64,000 bases of DNA from Brevundimonas aurantiaca (lineage in GTDB: Bacteria > Pseudomonadota > Alphaproteobacteria > Caulobacterales > Caulobacteraceae): NCBI RefSeq assembly GCF_014199955.1, contig NZ_JACHOQ010000001.1:124001-188000 (forward strand), in the 5' to 3' direction. Position 1 is the stretch's first letter. Each line of letters opens with the position of its first letter. The position numbers and the translations under genes were made by a program. This document shows positions 36,261 through 46,047 of this stretch, one piece after another. The notes beneath the pieces are model-generated. The model saw nothing but the letters and a program-made list of their open reading frames with translations. It was not told where the DNA came from and did no database searches.

Positions 36261-37712
36261 TTACCCCTTCACGCGCCAGGTGGCGCCGTCGGGGCCGTCC
36301 ATGACGACGACGTTGAGGGCGTTCAGGCGGTCGCGGATGCGGTCGGCCTCAGGCCAGTCCTTGGCGGCGCGGGCGGCGGCGCGTTGTTCGAGCAGGGCCT
36401 CGACCTCGGCCTTCAGGGCGGGATCGCCGCCCTCGAACCAGGCGTCCGGCGTCAGCGACAGCACGCCGAGCAGGCCGGCGGCTTCTTTCAGGCTCCAGCG
36501 AGCCATGGCGACGTCATTGATGTCGGCCTCGGCGTCATTGAGCAGATCGCGCAAGGCGTTCGCCAGCCCGAAGAGCTGAGCTATGGCGCCCGGTGTGTTC
36601 AGATCGTCCTCCAGCGCGTCCAGCACTGGATCGAGCGCGTTCTCGGCCAGCTCCAGCTCGGCCTCGTCCAGCGTGGCCGGATCGAAGTCGGCCAGGGCCG
36701 CGTCGGCGTCACGCAGGACGCCGTAAAGTCGGTCCAGATTCTTCCGGCTCTGTTCCAACAGTCCCTGGTTCCAGTCCAGCGGCTGGCGATAGTGGGCTGA
36801 CAGAAGGGCCCAGCGGACGACCTCGCCCGGCATGGACTGGACCAGGTCGTGCAGCAAGAGGACGTTGCCGATCGACTTGGACATCTTCTCGGCGTCCACG
36901 GTCAGGAAGCCGTTGTGCATCCAGTAGCGGGCGTAGTGGTCGTGGGCGTTCTCGGCGTGGGCGCAGCCGTGGGCGCAGACGCCCTGGGCGATCTCGTTCT
37001 CGTGGTGGGGGAAGGCCAGGTCGACGCCGCCGCCGTGGATGTCGATGGGCAGGCCCAGGGTCTGTTCGATCATGGCCGAGCATTCGATGTGCCAGCCGGG
37101 GCGCCCCTCGCCCCAGGGGGAGGGCCAGGCCGGTTCGTCCGGCTTGGACGGCTTCCACAGGACGAAGTCGTGGGGGTTCTTCTTGTAGGGCGCGACCTCG
37201 ACCCGGGCGCCGGCGATCATGTCGTCCAGGTTCCGGCCCGACAGGGCGCCGTAGGACGGATAGGCCGAGACGTCGAACAGGACATGCCCCTCGGCCGCAT
37301 AGGCGCAGCCGGCGTCGATGATGGCCTGAATCTGATCGACAATGGCCGGTATATAGTCGGTGACATGGGGGGCCAGGTCGGGCGGCGAGACGTTCAGCAG
37401 GGCCATGTCAGCGAGATAGGCGGCCTCGTACCGGGCCGTGACCTCGCCGATCGGCACCCCCTCGCGGGCGGCCTTCTGATTGATCTTGTCGTCCACGTCG
37501 GTGACGTTGCGGGCGTAGAGCACCTTGTCCGCCCCGTACTGCCTTCGCAGCAGCCTTGCCAGGACGTCGAACACCACCGGCGGGCGCGCATTGCCGATAT
37601 GGGCGTAGTCATAGACCGTCGGGCCGCAGACATAGAGGGTCACCCGGTTCGGATCGCGCGGTTCGAACAGGCGCTTTTCACGGCGCAGGGTGTCGTGGAT
37701 GTGCAGCGGCAT
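36261..37712 (-). CDS. cysS: Cysteine--tRNA ligase
   Basis: A 483-residue class I synthetase charging tRNA-Cys. HIGH is HIGN at 38-41, a zinc cysteine is Cys29 in YVCGPTVYD, further zinc ligands lie in GWHIECSAM and GGVDLAFPHHENE, and KMSKSIGN closes the active site. Length is typical. The ATG at 37712 is the family start; the open frame continues far upstream only because it is antisense to folE. It is divergent from folE with 105 bases between. Confidence 0.97.
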   Translation of the reverse strand: MPLHIHDTLRREKRLFEPRDPNRVTLYVCGPTVYDYAHIGNARPPVVFDVLARLLRRQYGADKVLYARNVTDVDDKINQKAAREGVPIGEVTARYEAAYLADMALLNVSPPDLAPHVTDYIPAIVDQIQAIIDAGCAYAAEGHVLFDVSAYPSYGALSGRNLDDMIAGARVEVAPYKKNPHDFVLWKPSKPDEPAWPSPWGEGRPGWHIECSAMIEQTLGLPIDIHGGGVDLAFPHHENEIAQGVCAHGCAHAENAHDHYARYWMHNGFLTVDAEKMSKSIGNVLLLHDLVQSMPGEVVRWALLSAHYRQPLDWNQGLLEQSRKNLDRLYGVLRDADAALADFDPATLDEAELELAENALDPVLDALEDDLNTPGAIAQLFGLANALRDLLNDAEADINDVAMARWSLKEAAGLLGVLSLTPDAWFEGGDPALKAEVEALLEQRAAARAAKDWPEADRIRDRLNALNVVVMDGPDGATWRVKG

Positions 37713-37817
37713 GGAGCGGTCTTCGGCAGGTTTTCTTGCAGGACGGAGGGTCCGTCCCATATAGCGGCCTGAGATACAACCGGGCGCCCTCGCCCGCCCC
37801 GGCCGGAAATCCAGTCC

Positions 37818-38432
37818 ATGAGCGTCACCCCCGCCAAACCCGTCCTCGTCAGCGATGCGGCTGTGCAGCGTCCCAGCCGCGAACAGGCGCTGGAGGCGGT
37901 GCGGACCCTGATCGCCTGGGCCGGCGACAATCCCGACCGGCCGGGCCTGATCGACACGCCCAAGCGGGTGGTTGACGCCTATGGGGAGTGGTTCGACGGC
38001 TATGAGGCCGACGCGGCCAAGGAGCTGAGCCGCACCTTCGAGGACGTGACCGGCTATGACGACATGGTCATCCTGCGCGAGATCGAGGTGGAGAGCCACT
38101 GCGAGCACCACCTGGCCCCCTTCCTGGGCAAGGCCTATGTCGCCTATCTGCCCGGCGAGAAGGTGGTGGGCATCTCCAAGCTGGCGCGGGTGGTCGAGAT
38201 CTTCGCCCGGCGGCTGCAGAATCAGGAAACCCTGACCAACGACATCATCGAAGCGATCGAATCGCAGCTTCAGCCCAAGGGCGTCGCGGTCATGATCGAC
38301 GCTGCCCACCAGTGCATGACCACCCGCGGCGTGCATCACCGGCACGTCTCGACCGTCACGACCCGCTTCACCGGCGCCTTCAAGTCCGATCCCGCCCTGG
38401 CGGAGCGTTTCCTGAAGCTGGCGAAGGGCTGA
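37818..38432 (+). CDS. folE: GTP cyclohydrolase I
   Basis: A 204-residue enzyme converting GTP to dihydroneopterin triphosphate, the first step of tetrahydrofolate synthesis. Zinc ligands are in ESHCEHHLAPF and HQCMTTRGV; GLIDTPKRVV and VVGISKLARVV are signature blocks. This is the zinc-dependent type IA enzyme. A 172-base gap with a repeated GTCGCATAT separates it from exbD, so they are probably separate units. Confidence 0.96.
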   Translation: MSVTPAKPVLVSDAAVQRPSREQALEAVRTLIAWAGDNPDRPGLIDTPKRVVDAYGEWFDGYEADAAKELSRTFEDVTGYDDMVILREIEVESHCEHHLAPFLGKAYVAYLPGEKVVGISKLARVVEIFARRLQNQETLTNDIIEAIESQLQPKGVAVMIDAAHQCMTTRGVHHRHVSTVTTRFTGAFKSDPALAERFLKLAKG

Positions 38433-38604
38433 GCCGGCGACCCTGTCGCATATGGCTGTCGCATATAATTGACGTGCAGGAAGGCGCGATCGTTTAGAAG
38501 CGCTTTACAAGCGGCGATCGGAACGCCAAGAACCGATCAAGCTTTCGGGCGATCCATAGGGAATGTCGGCGCATACGACGGCCGGCGAGTAACGGAGACG
38601 GTGC

Positions 38605-39039
38605 ATGGCTGCGAAGATCGGTGGTTCCGGCGGGGACAAGCACACCATCGAACAGACGGCGGATATCAACATCACGCCGTTCATCGACATTCTGCTGGTG
38701 CTGATGATCATCTTCATGGTCGCCGCGCCGATGGCGACGGTCTCGATCCGCCTGGACCTGCCGCCGGCGCAGCCGCCCACCAATCCGACCGAAGAGAAGG
38801 AACCAGTGTACATCACCATCCAGGAAAACGGTCAGCTGTTCATCGCCGACCAACAATCCTCGATCGACAATCTGGCCGCCGACGTCTGCACCGCCCTGGG
38901 CGGCGGCGCCTGCCAGGAAGAGCGCGTCTTCGTCCGCGCCCAGCCGGAAGTGAAATATTCGCAGTTCATGGAAGTCATGAACAAGATGCAGGAGAACGGC
39001 TTCTTCAAGGTCGGCCTGCTGAACGAAGACATCGAATAG
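38605..39039 (+). CDS. exbD: ExbD/TolR-family biopolymer transport protein
   Basis: A 144-residue inner-membrane protein with one transmembrane helix (about 25-46) that bears the essential aspartate (FIDILLVLMIIFM) and a periplasmic domain with YITIQENGQLFIAD. It couples proton flow through ExbB/MotA-type channels to TonB or TolA-like partners. No exbB, tolQ or tonB gene is adjacent, so it is a solitary copy with its own terminator. GGAG is about 8 bases before ATG; TTGACG at 38469 might be a -35 but the -10 is weak. Confidence 0.92.
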   Translation: MAAKIGGSGGDKHTIEQTADINITPFIDILLVLMIIFMVAAPMATVSIRLDLPPAQPPTNPTEEKEPVYITIQENGQLFIADQQSSIDNLAADVCTALGGGACQEERVFVRAQPEVKYSQFMEVMNKMQENGFFKVGLLNEDIE

Positions 39040-39062
39040 GACTGGGTTCTATCCAGGATCAG

Positions 39063-39093
39063 GGCCGCGTTCCGGAAGGGACGCGGCCTTTTT
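39063..39093 (+). terminator. Rho-independent terminator after exbD
   Basis: GGCCGCGTTCC (39063-39073) pairs with GGGACGCGGCC (39078-39088), one G-T pair, around a GGAA loop, and is followed by TTTTTC. It starts 23 bases past the exbD stop. This is the best intrinsic terminator in the window. Confidence 0.9.
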
Positions 39094-39164
39094 CTTTGCG
39101 GCGAAGCTTGTGGGACGCGCCCGAGGCGGACTTGATAAGCCCCGGCTGTTCGAGGAGTCCGCCC

Positions 39165-40991
39165 ATGCGCCGTCGCACCTTCCTATCCGCCCTGCCCGCA
39201 GGAACCCTGGCCGCCGGCGCCCTGGCCGCGACCGGAACCCAGGCGAGACAGGCGGCGGCCGTAACGCCCTCCACCGCCCGTCCGGCTGATCCCTATGCGG
39301 GGGTGGGCATCGGAGATCGGATTACGGGACCCAGGTTCACGGGCCGCTCGACCGTCTGGGGCATGAACGGGGCGGCGGCGACGGCCCATCCGACCGCCAG
39401 CCTGATCGGGATCGACACCCTGAGACGCGGCGGATCGGCCATAGACGCCGCCATCGCCATCAACGCGGCCCTGGGCTTTCTGGAGCCGGTGGCCAACGGC
39501 ATCGGCGGCGACGCCTTTTGCATGCTGTGGGATCCGAAGCAGAAGAAGGTGATCGGGCTGAACGGGTCCGGCCCCAGCCCGCGGGGCCTGAGTCTGGAGA
39601 TCGCGCGTTCCCGGGCTGTGGACGGCTATCTGCCCCGCTACGGCGCGGTGACGGTGAACGTGCCGGGCACGGTGGACGCCTGGTGGAGCGCGCACCAGCG
39701 CTACGGCAAGCTGCCGTGGAAGGATGTGCTGCTGCCGGTCGCCGAGCTGTGCGAACAGGGCGTGCCCGTGCCGCAGGTCATCGCCTACTATCTGGAACGC
39801 AACATGGCGGCCTTTGATCGGGCGCGGATCCCGATCGAGGAGCACGACAACAGGAAGCGCATCTGGGCCACGGGCGGGGCGACGCCCAAGGTGGGCGAGG
39901 TCTTCGCCAATCCCTTCCTGGGCAAGACGCTGCGGATGATCGCCGAGGGCGGACGCGACGCCTTCTATGACGGCCCCATCGCCGACCAGATCGAGGCCTA
40001 TTTCAAGCGGATCGGCGGCTGGATGACCCGCGCCGACATGGCGGCCCACCACACCGAATGGGTCGAGCCGATCCAGACCAACTATCGCGGGGTGGACGTC
40101 TTCGGCCTGGGGCCGAACACCCAGGGCCTGTCGACCAACCAGATCCTGAACATCTGCGAACAGTTCGACCTGAAATCCATGGGCTTCCAGTCCGCCGCCT
40201 CTCTGCACGTCCAGGCCGAGGCCAAGCGGCTGGCGTTCGAGGACCGGGCGCGCTGGTTCGCCGACGACCGATTCTCCAAGACGCCGGTCGAATGGCTGAA
40301 CTCCAAGGCCTATGCGGCCGAGCGGGCCAAGCTGATCCGGCCCGATCGGGTCATGGACCGCGTCATGCCGGGCGACGCCCCGCACCACGGCGACACCACC
40401 TATTTCAGCGTCGCCGACGCTGACGGGATGATGGTCAGCTGGATTCAGTCCAACTATCGCGGCATGGGTTCGGGCCTGGCGCCCGACAACGGCTCCGAAC
40501 CGCTGGGCTTCATGTTCCAGGACCGGGGCGAACTGTTCGCCCTGACCGACGGCCACCCCAACATCTATGCGCCGGGCAAGCGGCCGTTCCAGACCATCAT
40601 CCCCGGCTTCGCGGTCAAGGACGGCGAGCCCTGGATGGCGTTCGGCGTCATGGGCGGCGCCATGCAGCCTCAGGGCCAAGCCCAGATCATCATCAACATG
40701 GTCGACTATGGGCTGGAGCCCCAGGCGGCGGGGGATGCCCCGCGCTGGCAGCACTATGGCTCGTCGGAACCGACCGGCCAGCCGCAGGAAGGAACCGGAG
40801 TGTTGCACCTTGAGAGCGGCGTGCCCGAGGCGACCAAGGCGCAGCTGCGGGCCATGGGCTGGACCTTGGGCGAGCCGGACGGCGGCTTCGGCGGCTATCA
40901 GAACGTGATGAAGCAGATGAACCCGGGCGGGCGCTGGACCTATGGCGCGGCGACCGAAATGCGCAAGGACGGGATCGCCCTGGCCTATTGA
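39165..40991 (+). CDS. Gamma-glutamyltransferase family protein, Tat-exported
   Basis: A 608-residue Ntn-hydrolase of the gamma-glutamyltranspeptidase family. MRRRTFLSALPAGTLAAGALA is a twin-arginine signal. The autocleavage site and N-terminal nucleophile is Thr411 in GDTTYFS; GIGGDAF and PNTQGLS are family blocks. The lid motif PLSSM of classical enzymes is not seen, and GVMGGAMQPQ replaces GSPGG, so it may be one of the hydrolase or cephalosporin-acylase-like branches acting on another gamma-glutamyl or amide substrate. GAGGAG lies 8 bases before ATG. Confidence 0.88.
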   Translation: MRRRTFLSALPAGTLAAGALAATGTQARQAAAVTPSTARPADPYAGVGIGDRITGPRFTGRSTVWGMNGAAATAHPTASLIGIDTLRRGGSAIDAAIAINAALGFLEPVANGIGGDAFCMLWDPKQKKVIGLNGSGPSPRGLSLEIARSRAVDGYLPRYGAVTVNVPGTVDAWWSAHQRYGKLPWKDVLLPVAELCEQGVPVPQVIAYYLERNMAAFDRARIPIEEHDNRKRIWATGGATPKVGEVFANPFLGKTLRMIAEGGRDAFYDGPIADQIEAYFKRIGGWMTRADMAAHHTEWVEPIQTNYRGVDVFGLGPNTQGLSTNQILNICEQFDLKSMGFQSAASLHVQAEAKRLAFEDRARWFADDRFSKTPVEWLNSKAYAAERAKLIRPDRVMDRVMPGDAPHHGDTTYFSVADADGMMVSWIQSNYRGMGSGLAPDNGSEPLGFMFQDRGELFALTDGHPNIYAPGKRPFQTIIPGFAVKDGEPWMAFGVMGGAMQPQGQAQIIINMVDYGLEPQAAGDAPRWQHYGSSEPTGQPQEGTGVLHLESGVPEATKAQLRAMGWTLGEPDGGFGGYQNVMKQMNPGGRWTYGAATEMRKDGIALAY

Positions 40992-41021
40992 GGTTGGGCC
41001 TATTGAGATTGGCGTTCGGAA

Positions 41022-41363
41022 ATGACCCACGAAGAGGTGCGTGCTCTGCTGCTGTCCTTTCCCGGCGTCGAGGACGGCGTCTCCTATGGGGAACCGTCGT
41101 TCAAGGTGGCGGGGAAGTTCTTCACCTGGCTGCGTCCGAAGCTGGACGACAGTATCGTGGTGCACCTGGATAATCTGGACGAGCGGGATTTGCTGATCGA
41201 GATGGACCCCGACGCCTTTCATTTCACGGACCACTACCGCGACTATCCGATCGTGTTGGCCCGCATCGCCCATGTCGATCCCGTCTGGCTGAAGGCGGCG
41301 CTGTGGAAACGGTGGCGCAAGGTCGCGCCGAAGCGCTTGGTGAAGGCCCATGACGCGGCTTGA
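41022..41363 (+). CDS. MmcQ/YjbR-family protein
   Basis: A 113-residue protein of the CyaY-like MmcQ/YjbR fold. Characteristic segments are LLLSFPGVEDGVSYGEPSFKV, HLDNLDERDLLIEMDP and a C-terminal VDPVWLKAALWKRWRKVAPKRL. Family members bind DNA weakly in structural studies, and their role is unclear. It starts 30 bases after the gamma-glutamyltransferase gene. Confidence 0.88.
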   Translation: MTHEEVRALLLSFPGVEDGVSYGEPSFKVAGKFFTWLRPKLDDSIVVHLDNLDERDLLIEMDPDAFHFTDHYRDYPIVLARIAHVDPVWLKAALWKRWRKVAPKRLVKAHDAA

Positions 41364-41389
41364 CCTGACGTCGGGGAAATAAGTCAGGG

Positions 41390-41410
41390 TCCGTTGAAAA
41401 TAGCAACGGA
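41390..41410 (+). promoter_or_regulatory. Small hairpin upstream of hydrolase gene
   Basis: TCCGTTG-AAAATAG-CAACGGA, perfect 7-base arms, ends 10 bases before the ATG of the alpha/beta hydrolase. Depending on the transcription start it is an operator or a leader hairpin close to the ribosome site. Confidence 0.4.
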
Positions 41411-41420
41411 CGGAAACGAC

Positions 41421-42305
41421 ATGGGGCTGACGGTCGAAGACCGGTCGATCAAGGCCGAGGACGGCTGGCCGCTGGAAGCGACCCTGTTTCGGGGCGACAG
41501 GCCGAGAATGGCGGTGCTGGTCTCGGCCGGAACGGGATTTCCGCGCGGCTTTTACGCCCGGTTCGCGCGGTGGATGGCCGAACGGGGCGGCGTGGTTCTG
41601 ACCTATGACTATCGCGGCATCGGCGGGTCGCGGCCCGAGGATCTGGCGGCCATGGAGATGGACTATCCCGACTGGGGTCGGCTGGACATGCCGGCGGCGC
41701 TGAAGGCTCTGAAGAAGGCGGCGCCGGGCCTGCCGATCTTCCATGTCGGACACAGCGTCGGGGGTCATTTCGTCGGCTTCATGCCCAACCAGGGCGAGAT
41801 CGCCCGCCACGCCTTCGTCTCGGTCGGGACCGGATGGTGGGGCGGACACCACCGAACCTATAATCCGATGGAGCTGTTCTTCTGGTTCGGTTTCGGGCCG
41901 CACCAGCTGCGCCGCCACGGCTATATCCGCGCGGGCCGGCTGTGGCGGGGGACCGACCTGCCGCGCGGGGTGTTCGAGACGTGGAGGCGGTGGTGCCTGA
42001 AGCCCGCCTATTTCCTGGACGAGCTGAGGTCCGGCGCTCTTGAGCCCCAGGGGTTCGACAAGGTTCGGGCGCCGATCCGGTCCTGGATCTTTCCCGACGA
42101 CCCCATCGCCACACCGGGCACAGGCGCGGCCCTGCTGAAGGCCTATCCCAACGCCTCGTCCGAGATCGTGGTGCGACGCTCCCAGGACTACGGCGCCCGA
42201 CGGATCGGCCACGAGGGCGCCTTCCGCAAGGGACTGGAGCCGCTGTGGCAGGAAATTCTGGATTGGTTCGACGCAGGGGTTTCGAAGGCTGGACCCGGCG
42301 CCTAA
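41421..42305 (+). CDS. Alpha/beta hydrolase
   Basis: A 294-residue cytoplasmic protein with the nucleophile elbow GHSVGG and the oxyanion-hole region VSAGTGFPRGFY; YDYRGIGGSR follows the second strand as in COG4757-type predicted hydrolases. The catalytic Asp is probably in FPDDPIATPGTG and the His in RIGHEGAFR. The substrate is unknown. ATG 41421 is preferred over a TTG nine codons upstream, which lies in a hairpin. Confidence 0.85.
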   Translation: MGLTVEDRSIKAEDGWPLEATLFRGDRPRMAVLVSAGTGFPRGFYARFARWMAERGGVVLTYDYRGIGGSRPEDLAAMEMDYPDWGRLDMPAALKALKKAAPGLPIFHVGHSVGGHFVGFMPNQGEIARHAFVSVGTGWWGGHHRTYNPMELFFWFGFGPHQLRRHGYIRAGRLWRGTDLPRGVFETWRRWCLKPAYFLDELRSGALEPQGFDKVRAPIRSWIFPDDPIATPGTGAALLKAYPNASSEIVVRRSQDYGARRIGHEGAFRKGLEPLWQEILDWFDAGVSKAGPGA

Positions 42306-42340
42306 CTGTTCGGCTCCCCCAGTGAGAAGGTGTTCCCCCC

Positions 42341-43183
42341 ATGGCCTATGGCGATCAGCCCACCCTCAGCGTCGACGGCGTCGAGATTCCCCTGCTCGGC
42401 TTCGGCACCTGGCAGCTGGAGCCGTCGGACGCGCGCCGGATGGTCGCCGAGGCCCTGCGGATCGGTTATCGCCACATCGACACGGCCTGGATCTACAAGA
42501 ACGAGAAGGCGGTGGGCGAAGGCATCCGGGATTCGGGCGTGCCGCGTGAGGACATCTTCCTGACCACCAAGATCTGGGTCGAGCATTTCACCCATGACGC
42601 CCTGCTGAAACAGGCCGAGGAATCGGCCGAGAGCCTGGGGACCACGCCGGACCTGCTGCTGCTGCATTGGCCCAAGCCGACGCCGACCTTCGAAGAGACC
42701 CTTGGCGCGCTGAACCAAGCCAAGGACCGGGGACTGACGCGCAACATCGGCCTGTCCAACTTCCCGTCCAAGGAATTCCGGCAGGCCCAGGCCCTGTCCA
42801 AGGCGCGGCTGATCACCAATCAGGTCGAACACCATCCCTATCTGGGCGTTGACGCCCTGGTCGCGACGGCGGCCGAGCTGGGGGCGTCGATCACGGCCTG
42901 GTCGCCCCTGGCCCAGGGCAAGATCGCAGACGACGCCACGATTTCCGAGATCGCCCAGGCCCATGGCAAGACCAATGGCCAGGCCACCCTGCGCTGGCTG
43001 ATCCAGAACCGGATCATCGCCATTCCGCGCACGACGAAGGAAAGCCGGGCGCGCGAGAATTTCGACATCTTCGACTTTGAACTGTCGGGCGAGGAGATGC
43101 AGCGGATGGACGCCCTGGACCGGGGCGAACGGCTGGGCGACTGGCTGGACCCCGCCTACGAATGGGACAAGTCCGCCGCCTGA
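42341..43183 (+). CDS. Aldo/keto reductase (DkgB-like)
   Basis: A 280-residue NADPH-dependent reductase with the AKR tetrad: Asp and Tyr in HIDTAWIYKNEKAVG, Lys in TTKIWVEHF and His in LLLHWPKP. NIGLSNF and LITNQVEHHPYL are also typical. Closest in style to 2,5-diketo-D-gluconate reductases, but substrate range in this family is broad. It begins 35 bases after the hydrolase gene and is followed after 15 bases by a membrane protein gene, suggesting a run of co-oriented genes. Confidence 0.93.
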   Translation: MAYGDQPTLSVDGVEIPLLGFGTWQLEPSDARRMVAEALRIGYRHIDTAWIYKNEKAVGEGIRDSGVPREDIFLTTKIWVEHFTHDALLKQAEESAESLGTTPDLLLLHWPKPTPTFEETLGALNQAKDRGLTRNIGLSNFPSKEFRQAQALSKARLITNQVEHHPYLGVDALVATAAELGASITAWSPLAQGKIADDATISEIAQAHGKTNGQATLRWLIQNRIIAIPRTTKESRARENFDIFDFELSGEEMQRMDALDRGERLGDWLDPAYEWDKSAA

Positions 43184-43198
43184 TCAGAGGAGGCGCGC

Positions 43199-43861
43199 AT
43201 GGTGCGGGAAAGAGATCGGCCGCGTCTGTGGCGCGCCGCCTTCGCCGTCATCGGCTGGGCGGCGCTGGCGTTGCAGTATCTGCTGATGGCGGGGCCGGCG
43301 GACGGCTGGGCGGTGGCGACGCGGACCGTCCAGTACTTCAGCTTCTTCACGATTCTGACCAATATACTGGTCGCCCTGGCCCTGACGGGGCCTTTGCTGA
43401 AACCGACATGGCCCCTGGCCCGCTGGACGGCGTCGCCGACCTTTCGCGCCGCCGTGACGACCTACATTCTGATCGTAGGGCTGGTGTATCATTTCATGAT
43501 CGCCCCCTACTGGCGGCCGGAGGGGCTGACCTTGGCCGTCAATCTGGTGCTGCACTACGTCATGCCGGCCGCCTTCCTGCTGGACTGGCTTTGGTTCACG
43601 CCGAGGGGCGCGTTGCGGTGGATCGACCCGGTGAAGGCCCTCGGATTTCCGCTGATCTTCGGCGCATGGACCCTGGGTCACGGGCTCGCCACCCACTGGT
43701 GGCCCTATGGGTTCGTCAATGTTGACGCCCTGGGGCTGGGCCGGGTGCTGGCGACGTTCGGCGGGCTGCTGGTCTTTTTCCTGCTGGTCGGATCGGCGCT
43801 GGTCGGGATGGACCGGGTCTTAAGCCGAACGAGGCGTGACAGTTCGGCCCCGGCGCTTTAG
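43199..43861 (+). CDS. Pr6Pr-family membrane protein
   Basis: A 220-residue integral membrane protein with six predicted helices. The motif [19 protein letters not shown] and the H-containing segments [10 protein letters not shown] and [14 protein letters not shown] are those of the Pr6Pr (FAR-17a/AIG1-like) family. Eukaryotic relatives hydrolyse fatty-acid esters of hydroxy fatty acids with a Thr/His pair; whether that applies here is unknown. It is tightly linked upstream to the aldo/keto reductase and downstream to ubiD (8 bases). Confidence 0.82.
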   Translation: MVRERDRPRLWRAAFAVIGWAALALQYLLMAGPADGWAVATRTVQYFSFFTILTNILVALALTGPLLKPTWPLARWTASPTFRAAVTTYILIVGLVYHFMIAPYWRPEGLTLAVNLVLHYVMPAAFLLDWLWFTPRGALRWIDPVKALGFPLIFGAWTLGHGLATHWWPYGFVNVDALGLGRVLATFGGLLVFFLLVGSALVGMDRVLSRTRRDSSAPAL

Positions 43862-43869
43862 GCGGAGCC

Positions 43870-45399
43870 ATGGCCTATAAATCCCTGCGTGACTTCATCG
43901 ACCAGCTGGAAGCCGACGGCGAGCTGGTGCGGGTGTCCGAACCCGTCTCCACCGTGCTGGAGATGACCGAGATCCAGACCCGGCTGCTGCGCAACGGCGG
44001 CCCGGCGGTGCTGTTCGAAAAGCCGGTCATGCCGGACGGGACCATCAGCCCCGTCCCCTGCCTGGCCAATCTGTTCGGCACGGTGAAACGGGTCGCCATG
44101 GGGGTGACGCTGGAGGGCAAGAACCGCACGACGGCGGGCGAGCTGCGCGAGGTCGGGGAACTGCTGGCCTTCCTGAGAAATCCGACGCCGCCGCGGGGCT
44201 TAAGCGACGCCATGGAGATGCTGCCCCTGGCGCAGACCGTCATGTCGATGCGGCCCAAGACGGTGAAGAAGGCGCCTGTGCAGGAGGTGGTGCTGAAGGG
44301 CGACCAGATCGATCTGGCCGCCCTGCCCGTCCAGACATGCTGGCCCGGCGAGCCGGCGCCCCTGATCACCTGGGGTCTGGTCGTGACCAAGGGGCCCAGC
44401 GAGGATCGCGAGGACGACTTCAACCTGGGCATCTATCGGATGCAGGTCCTGGGCAAGGACCGGGCGATCATGCGCTGGCTGGCCCATCGCGGCGGGGCCC
44501 AGCACTACGCCCGGCACAAGAAGGCGCGGCCCAAGGAGCCCCTGCCCTGCGCCGTCGTCCTGGGCGCCGATCCGGGGACCATCCTGGCGGCGGTGACGCC
44601 GGTGCCGGACACCCTGTCGGAATATCAGTTCGCGGGCCTGATGCGCGGCGCCAAGGCCGAGCTGGTACCTTGCAAGACCGTGCCGTTGATGGTTCCGGCC
44701 CAGGCCGAAATCGTGCTGGAGGGCCACGTCCTGCTGGACGAGTTCGAGGACGAAGGCCCCTATGGCGACCATACCGGCTATTACAACTCGGTCGAAAAGT
44801 TCCCGGTCTTCAAGGTCAGCGCCGTCACCATGCGGCGGAACCCCATCTATCTGACCACCTTCACCGGACGGCCGCCGGACGAGCCCAGCGTGTTGGGCGA
44901 GGCGCTGAACGAGGTCTTCATCCCCCTGCTGCGCCAGCAGTTCCCCGAGATCGTCGACTTCTGGCTGCCGCCCGAGGGGTGCAGCTACCGGATCGCGGTG
45001 GTGTCGATGAAGAAGGCCTATCCGGGCCACGCCAAGCGAGTGATGCTGGGCGTCTGGAGCTATCTTCGCCAGTTCATGTACACCAAATGGGTCATCGTCG
45101 TGGACCACGACATCGACGCCCGCGACTGGAAGGACGTCATGTGGGCCATCTCGACCAAGATGGACCCGGCGCGCGACATCACCGTGATCGAGAACACCCC
45201 GATCGACTATCTGGATTTCGCCAGCCCCGAGAGCGGCCTGGGCTCCAAGATCGGCCTGGACGCGACGGACAAATGGCCGCCCGAGACCAAGCGCGAATGG
45301 GGCGAGGAGATCCGGATGGACCAGGCGGTGGTCGAAAGGATCGACGCCATCTGGGACACGCTCGGCCTGCCCGGCGACAAGACGTCGATCTGGAAATAG
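43870..45399 (+). CDS. ubiD: UbiD-family decarboxylase
   Basis: A 509-residue prenylated-FMN-dependent decarboxylase, in ubiquinone synthesis acting on 4-hydroxy-3-polyprenylbenzoate. Signatures: [18 protein letters not shown] at the N terminus, [19 protein letters not shown] and [17 protein letters not shown]. Length matches UbiD. The partner flavin prenyltransferase gene ubiX is not in the window. GGCGGAG lies just before ATG. The following membrane-protein gene starts 33 bases later. Confidence 0.94.
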   Translation: MAYKSLRDFIDQLEADGELVRVSEPVSTVLEMTEIQTRLLRNGGPAVLFEKPVMPDGTISPVPCLANLFGTVKRVAMGVTLEGKNRTTAGELREVGELLAFLRNPTPPRGLSDAMEMLPLAQTVMSMRPKTVKKAPVQEVVLKGDQIDLAALPVQTCWPGEPAPLITWGLVVTKGPSEDREDDFNLGIYRMQVLGKDRAIMRWLAHRGGAQHYARHKKARPKEPLPCAVVLGADPGTILAAVTPVPDTLSEYQFAGLMRGAKAELVPCKTVPLMVPAQAEIVLEGHVLLDEFEDEGPYGDHTGYYNSVEKFPVFKVSAVTMRRNPIYLTTFTGRPPDEPSVLGEALNEVFIPLLRQQFPEIVDFWLPPEGCSYRIAVVSMKKAYPGHAKRVMLGVWSYLRQFMYTKWVIVVDHDIDARDWKDVMWAISTKMDPARDITVIENTPIDYLDFASPESGLGSKIGLDATDKWPPETKREWGEEIRMDQAVVERIDAIWDTLGLPGDKTSIWK

Positions 45400-45432
45400 G
45401 GCGGAAGCCTTGATTCACGCCGAGGGGGCGAT

Positions 45433-46047
45433 GTGAGCGCGTTCGAATTTTTCTTCAGCTTCTATGGGCTGATCCTGGGCCTGTCGGTGGCGGAACTGCT
45501 GGGCGGGTTCGCGCGGACGCTGAACCGTAATCCAAGGCCGCGCTTCGGCCTGTTGACGCCGCTGCTGGTGGTGTTCGCCGCATTGGATGTGACCACCTTC
45601 TGGTTCCAGGCCTGGATCATCTTCCGCCCCGCCCCGTTCAATCTGGCCCTTCTGATGCTGGGCCTGGTGATCGCAGGCCTGTTCTATATCTCGGCCACCC
45701 TGGTCTTTCCGCGTGACGAAGATCAGGTCGAGGATCTGGACGCCCATTTCTGGCGCAACAAGCGCACCATCCTTCTGCTTCTGCTGAGCGCCAATGTCAT
45801 TGTCGCCAGCCTGATCGTCGGCGTCGCGGCCGCCCAGGGCGAACTGCATCTGGTGGCCAAGAGCTGGTTCTTCTGGTTCGGCGTGAGTCTGTTCACCGGT
45901 CTGACCCTGATCGCCGCCCTGGCGCGCCGCCCCTGGATCGTGAAGGCGGCGCTGATCGCGCTCTTGGCCTATTACGGCCTGAACATCAGCCGGGCTGCGG
46001 CGCCCCTGGTTGAAAAGGGCGGCTGGTCCCTGGTGGCGAAGGAATAG
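45433..46047 (+). CDS. Multi-spanning membrane protein, tandem paralogue 1
   Basis: A 204-residue protein with about six hydrophobic helices, starting at GTG with GAGGGGG upstream. The N terminus MSAFEFFFSFYGLILGLSVA, a central FW-x-x-AW motif and a cytoplasmic-type loop DLDAHFWRNKR are shared with the next gene. No catalytic or transport signature is recognised. The shared loop between the third and fourth helices is the most conserved part and so the likely functional site. Confidence 0.72.
   Translation: MSAFEFFFSFYGLILGLSVAELLGGFARTLNRNPRPRFGLLTPLLVVFAALDVTTFWFQAWIIFRPAPFNLALLMLGLVIAGLFYISATLVFPRDEDQVEDLDAHFWRNKRTILLLLLSANVIVASLIVGVAAAQGELHLVAKSWFFWFGVSLFTGLTLIAALARRPWIVKAALIALLAYYGLNISRAAAPLVEKGGWSLVAKE

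Noticed and set aside
39183..42212. 1009-codon minus-strand frame across three genes
   Set aside because: Too long a frame to ignore, but it lies antisense to the gamma-glutamyltransferase, MmcQ/YjbR and hydrolase genes, each of which has clear motifs; its own translation has none.
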